Of a DNA stretch of 64,000 nt, positions 9,955 to 64,000 are shown one piece after another. The notes beneath the pieces are model-generated. The model saw only the letters and a program-made list of their open reading frames with translations, had not been told where the DNA came from and made no database searches. The stretch is from Theodoxus fluviatilis (taxonomy: Eukaryota; Mollusca; Gastropoda; Cycloneritida; Neritidae): positions 26,504-90,503 of the forward strand of contig JAWQFJ010008717.1 of assembly GCA_034096865.1 (NCBI GenBank), given 5' to 3'. Within the stretch, counting starts at the first letter, position 1; the number at the start of each line of letters is the position of its first letter. The position numbers and the translations under genes were made by a program.

Positions 9955-12926
9955 CACATGTTGCACTGTGTTTACCTCCCTTGATCTGCTCATCGCCACA
10001 GCCGCTTGGGGGCGCTGCCGTCACTCGTTTCGCACAAAAGCCTCGGATGCGCCTTCTTTGTGTAACGTACGTTCTTTGGCAGAAGGAAGAAGAGGAGGAG
10101 GAGAAAACGACAAAGCAGGAGGAGTAAGAAGGAGAAGAAGACATGGCATAAGGGGGGGAGGGAGAAAAAGATGAAGCAGGAGGAGGAGAAGGAGAAGAAG
10201 ACGAAGCAGGAGCAGGAGAAGCATAAAAAGACAAAGCAGGAGGAGGCGAAAGAGAAGAAGACGTAACAGGAGCAGGAGAAGGAGAAGACGAAGAAGGAGA
10301 AGGAAAGGAAGACGAAGCAGGAGGAGGAGACGGAGAAGAAGACAAAGCAAGACGAAAAGAAGGAGGAGGAAAAGGAGGAGAAGACGAAGCTGGAGGAGAA
10401 GAAGGAGACGGAGAAGAAGCAGGAGGAGGAGAAGGCAAAGGAGAAGAAGACAAAGCAGGAGGAGGAGAAGGCAAAGGAGAAGAAGACAAAGCAGGAGGAG
10501 GAGGAGAAGAAGACGAAGCATGAGAAGGAAAAGAATACGAAGCAGGATGAGGAGAAGAAGACAATCCAGGAATGAGGAGAAGGAGAAGAAGGCGAAGCAG
10601 AAGGAAGAGAAGGAGGAGGAGAGGAAGAGGAAGTCAAAGCAGGAGGAGCAGAATGAGAGGAAGACAAAGCAGGAGGAGGAAAAGGAGAAGACGAAGTGGA
10701 GAAGAAAGCAGCCCGATGGAGAAGAAGACGAAGCAGGAGGAGGAGGAGAAGAAGAAAAGACTATGTAGGAAGAGGAGGAAAAGAAAGCAGGAGGAGAAGA
10801 AAAAAAGACAAATCAGAAAAAAAGGAGAGGAGGAGAAGGAGTAGAAGACGAACAAGAGGAGGAGCCGGAGAAAAAAAAAGAATACGAAGCAGGAGAAGGA
10901 GGAGGAAAAAAAGACGAAGCATGAGGAAGAAAACGAAGCTGGAGCAGGAGAAGGATAAGAAGAGAAAGCAGGACGAGGAGAAGGAGAAGAAGACGAAGCA
11001 GAAGGAAGAGAGTAAGGAGGAGGAGAAGACGAAGCTGAAGGAGGGAACGGAGAAGAAAAGCAGTAGAAGGAAAAGACGAAGCAAGCGGATTAGAAGAAAA
11101 CGAAGCCGGACGAGAAGGAGAAGAAGAAGAAGACGAAGCAGGAGGAAAAGAAGGAGAAAATGAAGAAGGAGGAAGAGAAGGAGGAGATTAAGTTAAAGCA
11201 GGAGAAGGAGAAGAAAAGGAAGCTGGAGGAGGAGAAGGAGAAGAAGAAGAAGTAGAAGGCGAAGCAGGAGAAGTAAAAGGAGACGAAGCAGGAGAAAGAG
11301 AAGACGAAGCAGGAGGAGGAGAGGGAGATGAAGACGAAGAGGAGGAGAAGATCAAGAAGAAGCAGGAGGGGGGGGGGGGGGGGGAGAGGGAGAAAGAACG
11401 AAGCAGGAGGAGACCAAGCGGTCGAAGGAGAAGAAGGAGGAGGAGCAGAAGAAGAAGAAGTAGAAGAAAGAGCAGGAGAAGGAGGAGAAGGAGGAGGAGA
11501 AGACGACGAAGCAAGAGAAGGAGAAGAAACAGGAGAAGAAGCAGGAGAAGGAAGAATACGAAGCAGGATGAGGAGAAGAAGACGAATCAGGAATGAGGAG
11601 AAGGAGAAGAAGACGAAGCAGGAGGAAGAGAAGGAGGAGGAGAGGGAGAGGAAGTCAAAGCAGGAGGAGAAGAATGAGAGGAAGACAAAGCAGGAGGAGG
11701 AGAAGAAAAAGAAGACGAAGCATGAGGAGAAAGAGGAGGAAAAGACGAAGCAGGAGGAGGAGAAGGAGGAGAAAAAGAAAAGCAGGAGAAGAAGAAGGAG
11801 AAGAAAACGAAGCAGAAGGAGGAGAAGGAGACGAAGCAGGAGGAGGAGAAGGAGAAGACGAAGCAAGAGGAGGAGAAGAAGACGAAGCAGGAGGGGGAAA
11901 AGGAGAAGGAAAATAAGACGAAACATGAGAAAAAGACGAAGCAGGAGGAGGAGGAGGAGGAGGAGAAGGAGAGGAATCAGCTGCAGCAAGATGAAGAAGA
12001 AGACGAAGCAGGAGGAGGATGAGGAGAAAGAAAAAAAGACAAAGCAGAAGAAGCAGACAGAGAAGAAAACGAAGCAGGAGAAGGAGGAAATGAAAAAAAC
12101 GAAGCAAGAGGAGTAGGAGAAAGAAAGACGAAGTACGAGGAGGAGAAGGAAAAGAAGAAAAAGCAGCAGCAGGAGAAGAAGACGAAGCAGGAGGAGGAGA
12201 AAGAGAAGATGACGAAGCAGGAGAAGGAGGAGAACAAACAGGAGAAGGAGGAGGAGAAGAAGACGAAGCAGAAAGGAGTAGGACAAAGAGAATACGAAGT
12301 AGGAGAAGGAGAAGGAGAAAAAGAAAAAGCACCAGAAGGAGGGGAGGAAGGAGAGAAAAAGCAGCAGGAGGAGAAGAAGACGAAGCAGAAGGATGAGAAG
12401 GTGACGAAAACGAAGCAGGTGGAAGAGAAGGAGAGGGAGAAGAAAACAAAGCAGGAGAAGGAGAAGGAGAAGAAAACAAAACAGGAAGAGGAGATGGAGA
12501 AAAAGGCGAAGCAGGAGGAGGAGAAAGAGAAGAAGAGGAAGCAGGAAGAGAGGAGAAGAAAGCAGGAGAAGAAGACGAATCAGAAAGAGGAGGAGGAGGA
12601 GTAGAAGACGAAGCAGGAGGAGAAGAAGACGAAGCAGGAGGAGTAACCGGAGAAAGAAAAAACGAAGCAGGAGAAGGAGTAGGAGGAGGGAAGAAAAACA
12701 CGAAGCAGGAGGAGGAGTAGTAGAAGAATAGGAAGGAGGAGGAGGAGAGAAAATGAAGCATAAGGAGGAAAAGACGAAGCAGAAGAAAAGAACGTATGTT
12801 ACACAAAGAAGGTGCATCCGAGGCTTTCCCTATACGAAAAGTGATGACGCTTGAAAAGCAGCGCCCTCAAGCGGATGTGGTGAGGAGCAGATCGAGGGAG
12901 GTAACCAGACCACAGTGCAACATGTA
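9955..12926. mobile_element. Foldback-type element: polypurine block between long inverted repeats
   Basis: The left arm 9,955-10,077 (starting ACATGTTGCACTGTG and ending in TAACGTACGTTCTTT) is matched in inverse by the right arm 12,787-12,926. Shared blocks include TTACCTCCC, GATCTGCTC, CCGCTTG(G/A)GGGCGCTGC, GCCTCGGATGC and CCTTCTTTGTGTAAC. Between the arms lie 2.7 kb of GA-rich sequence on the + strand. It could be a non-autonomous foldback transposon or two inverted copies of one short repeat around an expanded purine tract. There is no coding capacity beyond low complexity. Confidence 0.65.
10080..12786. repeat. 2.7 kb polypurine tract
   Basis: Built from GACGAAGCAGGAGGAGGAG-like words of roughly 30-60 bases. 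The long open frames on both strands (up to 575 codons, Leu/Ser- or Lys/Arg/Glu-rich) follow from composition and are not genes. Such tracts can form triplex (H-DNA). Confidence 0.9.
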
Positions 12927-13129
12927 AATACAGACGATGTTGCGCGAATGTATCGGCGTGTTTCTCATTAATCCTGAGAACATTTGTCAACAAAATTACC
13001 ATGTACTTTGTAGCAAAATGACTCCATGCAATAAAGCTGGTATTTATGCACCTTTTTTCTCGTCTACATTGTGATATAGAGCTTACATTTGACACGGAAT
13101 TGGTGAATGAAAACAGTCAAATTCTACTG

Positions 13130-14253
13130 ATACAGGCTGACTGTGTACATGTTTGTGTGTGTGCTGTGCATGGCAATACAGGCTGACTGTGTACATGTTT
13201 GTGTGTGTGCTGTGCAGGGCAATACAGGCCGACTGTGTACATGTTGGTGCGTGTGCTGTGCATGGCAATACAGGCTGACTGTGTACATGTTGGTGTGTAT
13301 GCTGTGCATGGCAATACAGGCTGACTGTGTACATGTTGGTGTGTGTGCTGTGCATGGCAATACAGGCTGACTGTGTACATGTTGGTGTGTGTGCTGTGCA
13401 GGGCAATACAGGCTGACTGTGTACATGTTGGTGCGTGTGCTGTGCATGGCAATACAGGCTGACTGTGTACATGTTTGTGTGTGTGCTGTGCATGGCAATA
13501 CAGGCTGACTGTGTACATGTTGGTGTGTATGCTGTGCAGGGCAATACAGGCTGACTGTGTACATGTTGGTGTGTGTGCTGTGCATGGCAATACAGGCTGA
13601 CTGTGTACATGTTTGTGTGTGTGCTGTGCAGGGCAATACAGGCTGACTGTGTACATGTTTGTGTGTGTGCTGTGCAGGGCAATACAGGCTGACTGTGTAC
13701 ATGTTTGTGTGTGTGCTGTGCAGGGCAATACAGGCTGACTGTGCACATGTTTGTGTGTATGCTGTGCAGGGCAATACAGGCTGACTGTAGATGTGAGTGT
13801 GTGTGCTGTGCAGGGCAATACAGGCTGACTGTAGATGTGAGTGTGTGTGCTGTGCAGGGTGATACAGGCTGACTGAAGATGTGAATGTGTGTGCTGTGCA
13901 GGGTCCGTATCCAGAACGGCGAGTTATTTTAACCCCGATTTATCTCTAAACTCAGACGATTCCAACTGTCTGTTCCGCTCTCCCTTGGCTGGAAACCAGT
14001 ATAAGCGCATCCTAGGATCCTCTGATGAGCGTACCTTATCTAACCGATCAAGATAACCCAGGGTTAGGGGATAAATCGAGTGTTAAAAAGATAAATCGCC
14101 GTTCTGGATACGGGCCCAGGGTGATACAGGCTGACTGTGTACATGTTTGTGCATGTGCTGTGCAGGGTGATACAGGGTGTGTACATGCAAGTGTGTGTGC
14201 TGTGCAGGGCAATACAGGCTGACTGTGTACATGTTTGTGCGTGTGCTGTGCAG
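13130..14253 (+). repeat. 46 bp minisatellite containing a splice-acceptor-like end
   Basis: The unit is 46 bases (for example the starts at 13,174 and 13,220). Each unit carries GGCTGACTGTGTACATG and then a TG-rich stretch ending GCTGTGCAG. The last unit's CAG is the acceptor of WDR90 exon A. About 20 copies, interrupted by a MITE at 13.9-14.1 kb. Open frames across it on both strands are repeat artefacts. Confidence 0.92.
13904..14116. mobile_element. MITE inserted in the 46 bp minisatellite
   Basis: Terminal inverted repeats CCGTATCCAGAACGGCG (left) and CGCCGTTCTGGATACGG (right), with inner GATTTATC/GATAAATC pairs, bound about 210 bases. The interrupted minisatellite unit gives CAGGG on both sides, a likely 5 bp target duplication. 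There is no coding sequence. Confidence 0.85.
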
Positions 14254-59772
<45,519 letters not shown>

Positions 59773-59812
59773 GTAGGCCCTGCCTGTGTGTCTGTCAGAC
59801 TTGCTGTGTGTG

Positions 59813-59816
<4 letters not shown>

Positions 59817-59851
<35 letters not shown>
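59817..59851. repeat. (TG)n microsatellite
   Basis: Short TG run just after exon EE. It is mostly absent from the inverted copy at the right end. Confidence 0.95.
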
Positions 59852-59854
<3 letters not shown>

Positions 59855-60999
59855 ATGCATACGTCAAGGAGTACTATATCAGAAGGAGATGCACCACAGA
59901 TTTCCAGCCTGTGCTAGCAAAGGCCATCATACTGATAACAGTATACTATCATGGTTAACATAAACAAGCAGTTTTCTGATTTTGTACTTATAGGGAGACA
60001 TTTTGCTAATAAAGAAAGTCATTTTGGTGCTTTTTTCCCTCCCATTAGAAAAAAAACACTGCCGGATGTGCATTAAAACCTCTATTAACACTTGACTGAA
60101 GTGAATGATCACTTTCTTGCATGTTTATCAGTTAAAAGGACTGAATGACCAACATACATTCAACAAAATACTATTCTCATTAACATAAATAAGATTAAAT
60201 GAGTAAAATGGATCTAAAACTAACATTTAAGTTTGTTTTTTAATGTTCAAATTTAAAATTAGATTTTTAATGCCACACCTGCAGCACTGTCAAACGGAGA
60301 CGACCAGTAATAAATGGAAAGCAGTCAAACATGGCCTAGAAATCTAGATGTAATTCTGTTTATCCAACAAATCCTAATAAAAATGCAGCACCGAGCAAAT
60401 TGCATTGCATAAAAAATTTAAATATTTTTTAAACAACAACAGAGAGAGGGAATGAGAGAGCGAGAGAGGACAAGAGACTGAAGAGTGAGAGTCGAACACA
60501 CAGCCAGCCAGACAGAAAGAGGGAGAGAGAGACAGAAAGTGTGTATACTATGTGTGTATCTGTGAGAGAAAGAATGTGTGTGACTGTGAGATAGTGTGTG
60601 TGAGAGGGGGCAGTAGACAGAAATGCAATACATAAACAAGGAGAGAGACAGAATAAAGTCTCTAGTCATTCACAACTTAAATAGCAGTTGTTAGTAGGGG
60701 TGGAGGGTTGTGGGAGGGTCAAGGAAGGTCTACCTTCAAGTGAGCATAAAATTAACAAGCACTTTTACATCCAAGGACCAAAATCACAATCACACTGAAA
60801 AACACACTAACACACATGTTGTGGACCTTTCCGCAATGACACACACTTTAAAAGCATCGGGTTGGAATTTTCCTAGGAGATAAAAAGTAATCCTGGTATC
60901 TGATCTTATGTGTCGTATCCGCCTGTTTCTCAATTTGTCATCTACCAGCGAATGATTGATCAAGTCACCCATAGGGTATGAAAGGGTGGGGTGGGGGGT

Positions 61000-61080
<81 letters not shown>

Positions 61081-63509
61081 TGTGGTAGTGTGTTGTGTGG
61101 TAGTGAAGTCGTGAAAAGTGGATATACTACAAGGGGTTTGATGAGATAGCCAGAATTGTGTGAGCTCGCCCAATTTAGAGCTATTACTGTTACTTGCAGT
61201 GTTTCATGGGACAGAGATTCAATTGTAACAATAGCTAAAAAACACAACCTAGATCTAGGGTTGAAAACAAAACTTCTGCTTTCCCCCCGAATAGCGGACA
61301 TCAGTTGGATGGAGTGTCTGAAAATAGACTGCGAACCTTTATTGGGAAAAAAAGTATTGTGTGAGGGCTTCCTTTAGGTCTATTCACGACCATCATAATT
61401 GAGTCCGCAAGACCAATACTTACGAATCCTTATCTGCATCTCTCTCTCTTCTCTGCAATCGTCCAGAGAGAGATTGAGGAGGGGGATCTCTCTACGATTC
61501 ATTCGTCTCGTCCTCGCATCTCAGAAAGCGGTACACGACGAGGGGAGGAAATAGTAGAGACTTGAGAGAGAGCATATAGAGAAGTAGCAGAGATAGAGGA
61601 GCGAGATGGTTGTTAATTGGTTTTGCTGTCGAAATCTATGATTGGTGTTACGCCCTGAAGGAGCTTAACACAATAACTTTTTTTCGCTCCAATAGAAGTT
61701 CACAAGGTCTATATCTTGTCCAGACACTCCATCCACTAGAAAAGAAAAAAAATAAAGTCAGTATCGAAATCAGAATTTTGATTTACTCATAGACTCTTAG
61801 TTGTGACTAGTATAATTCGCGCCTGCATGAAACAATAGCAATATAAAAGTTAAGAGTCTGTCTATCATCCTGGCGATGATCAACAATCATATTCTGGATC
61901 TCGAGGAACACCTTTTATATATCACTTTTACAAACTGATGTAATGAATCTACGTATCCCACACAACATCACTAACCCCACATCATCCTCTCTCGTCCTCC
62001 TCTATTCTTCTTTTCTCGCTCAGTCCTCTCCCACGGCACACCCAGGCTCCCTCTCATCCGCCTTTCATAATCCCATGATGGGGACGGAAGGTAATCAATT
62101 CATTCGCTGTGTATATGACAAGAGTGAGAACTAGGGCTGATACGACACATAGGTTATCAGTATACCAGAATTGACTGTTTTATCTCTAGGGAGTAATCCA
62201 AGACCGATGCTATTTTTATTGTGTAGTGGCATTGCAGATAAGTGTCCATACATACATGTTTGATCGTATGTGTTGTTTCAGTGTGATTGTTGATTTTGGT
62301 CCTTGATTTGTTAAAGATGCTTGTTAATTGTAGTGCTCATGCAAAGGGGGTTGAATGTATTATTACCATTCCTGAAAGACGCCTTCCCATACCCCTCGCA
62401 CGCGCCTTCTCTCAACACTGCATATTTTAAGTTGTGAAGACTGAGACTTTATCTGTCTCTCTCCTTTAGTTGTGTGTATTGGTGATTGGCATTGTTCTGT
62501 CTACTGCCTTCTCTGATGCTTGGAACACGCACTATTCATCACAGTCACACACATTCTTTTGTACTCCTCACAGATCACACATAGGGATATAGCACTCATT
62601 TTAATCTTCGGGTCTCTTGCTCATTCGCCTTTCTGTCTGGATGGCTGTGTGTTCGACTCTCACGTCCTTCGAGTCTCTTGTCCTGCATATTCTGGCTTTT
62701 CCTCGCTCGTAATTCGGGGGAGTTCAATTCCGCCTCTCATCTGTTATTGTTATAAGTACAATATTTTTAATTTTATTAATGCGAGATGCAATTGCTCGTA
62801 TTGTGGTTCTATGAGCTTTTTTATTAAGATTTGTTGGATGAACCAGATTACCTCTTCTAGATTTCTAGCCATGTTTGACGTCTTTCCATTATTTACTGTC
62901 GTATCCCTCCGTTTGAGCAGGTGCCTGGCAGGGTGTGGCAATTAAAAATCGAATTTTAAATTGTGAACATTAAAAAACAAACTTAAATGTTTTAAGTTTT
63001 AGATCCGCATTTTACTCTTTAATCTTATTAGTGTTAATGAGAATCGTAGTTATTTAGTTGAATGTATGTTGGTGTCATTTCAAGTTCCTTTTAAACTGAT
63101 AAGCATGGCAAGTAAGCATGATCATTGTCACTTTCATTCAAGTGTTGAATTAGAGGTTTTTAATGGGCACATCCGCAGTGTATTTTTCTAATGGGAAGGA
63201 TAAAAAGCACCACACGACTTTCTATCTATTTAGCAAGGTACAATTGTTCTTCCTATTACAAGTACGAAATCAATAAAAACTCTCTTGTTTATGGTTAACC
63301 ATGATAGTATTAAGGTGTCTGTGTAGTCAGATATGATGGTGCCTTGATGCTGAGCACGAGGCTGGAAATCGTGTGGTGCAGTCTCTTCTGTATATAGTAC
63401 GTCTTGACGTATGGCATAAACACAGGGGACCAGACATATAGCCATCACACACTACTGCATCACTACACACACCACATTTACCACACACATGCCGTAGTCC
63501 TGGCCTAAA

Positions 63510-63650
63510 CACACAGAGCCGTGTGCCTACCTGCCCATGTTGCCCTGTACACAAGAGAGAATGCTGGGTCGTCTTATTACTGACGCAGTTGTGTATCACA
63601 CTAGCGCATGCCGGTAGCTGTGCGAGCTTATATTCCTGTACACAGAACAT
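63510..63650 (-). pseudogene. WDR90: Broken inverted copy of WDR90 exon EE
   Basis: On the minus strand TTCTGTGTACAGG, TACCGGCATGCGC, CCAGCATTCTCTCTTGTGT and GGGCAGGTAGGCAC correspond in order to the exon EE acceptor, body and donor. Many substitutions and insertions destroy the reading frame. It lies in the noisy right arm of the palindrome. Confidence 0.75.
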
Positions 63651-64000
63651 GTGAGCATTTTAAGTATAAGTCTGAAAGGTCTATAAAGACAGAACTTCAT
63701 ATCCATTTCTAGAAGAATTAGTACTGATATCTAAAGTGGTCTACACAATGCTTACAGTAGCAGATGGGCTTGTGTTAATATACATATAACATGAGATACA
63801 AAGTTGTTTGCTTTAGCAGTACTATATATGAAAAGGTGCTCTTTCCTTCCCCTGAGGTTTGAGATTATCATGGTAGATTCAGTGACATACCCGAAAAAAA
63901 GATTTATCGCCTGATCATTTCAAGTAGTTTCATGAATAACAGCAATGTGTATTGAGAGTGTATGCCAATGTCAACACGAACAGTCATGAGTACCTTGTAG

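Noticed and set aside
11090..12817. Minus-strand open frame of 575 codons, Leu/Ser/Phe-rich
   Set aside because: A product of the polypurine tract; all frames on both strands stay open and the protein has no domain-like composition.
61943..62945. Plus-strand frames of 60-140 codons in the right palindrome arm
   Set aside because: They lie in the noisy inverted copy of intron sequence and match no protein family.

Overview
The window is eukaryotic nuclear DNA. It has a many-exon gene with GT-AG introns, very abundant micro- and minisatellites, and fragments of LINE, Penelope-like, Tc1/mariner, LTR and MITE/SINE elements. The repeat content and the WDR90-type gene suggest a lophotrochozoan invertebrate, most likely a mollusc and perhaps a gastropod. 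That is inference; no marker in the window fixes the species.

The backbone is one + strand gene from 14,254 to 59,772. It is an orthologue of WDR90/POC16, the centriole and cilium WD40 protein. I resolve 31 consecutive coding exons (about 1,340 residues) whose phases join without a break. They cover the linker after the N-terminal CFAP20-like domain and most of the tandem beta-propellers. Two halves of the protein start with the same motif (RIIGFGG at 17,267 and VIGYNG at 47,757), which marks an internal duplication. The N-terminal CFAP20-like exons and the C-terminal blades were not found in the window.

Left of the gene (1-14,253) lie a purine-rich tract, possible minus-strand exons of an unrecognised gene (1.6-3.9 kb), a minus-strand LINE reverse transcriptase fragment (4.25-5.2 kb), a broken Tc1/mariner transposase (5.4-6.6 kb), a minus-strand L1-like LINE tail (7.2-7.6 kb), and a Penelope-like GIY-YIG tail with a hammerhead-like motif (7.56-8.2 kb). 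A 2.7 kb polypurine block follows, enclosed by about 125-140 bp inverted repeats (9.95-12.93 kb), and then a 46 bp minisatellite whose last unit supplies the splice acceptor of the first visible WDR90 exon.

The introns of WDR90 carry their own repeats. There is a 24 bp array (18.46-19.51 kb), a 35 bp array of about 109 copies (33.6-37.4 kb), a 31 bp array (37.47-37.91 kb), a 69 bp array that copies an exon end and its donor (44.4-44.74 kb), a second 35 bp array (47.85-48.55 kb) and a 90/69 bp array (54.04-56.98 kb). One intron (24.07-30.88 kb) holds a nested three-exon gene for a roughly 1,176-residue transposase-like protein. It has an RNase H-like core pattern, a long coiled coil and a C-terminal small-barrel-like domain; its short second exon has an in-frame stop. 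Other introns hold a minus-strand LTR with a primer-binding site, CR1/L2-like LINE tails, tRNA-derived SINEs, a foldback MITE and an element studded with TCAAGGTCA nuclear-receptor half-sites.

The right end (59.36-64.0 kb) is a large imperfect palindrome centred near 61.5 kb. The right arm is a noisy, roughly 17% longer inverted copy of the left arm, including a broken copy of the last WDR90 exon. This may be a long-read chimera rather than biology, and it explains why the gene stops before its C-terminus.
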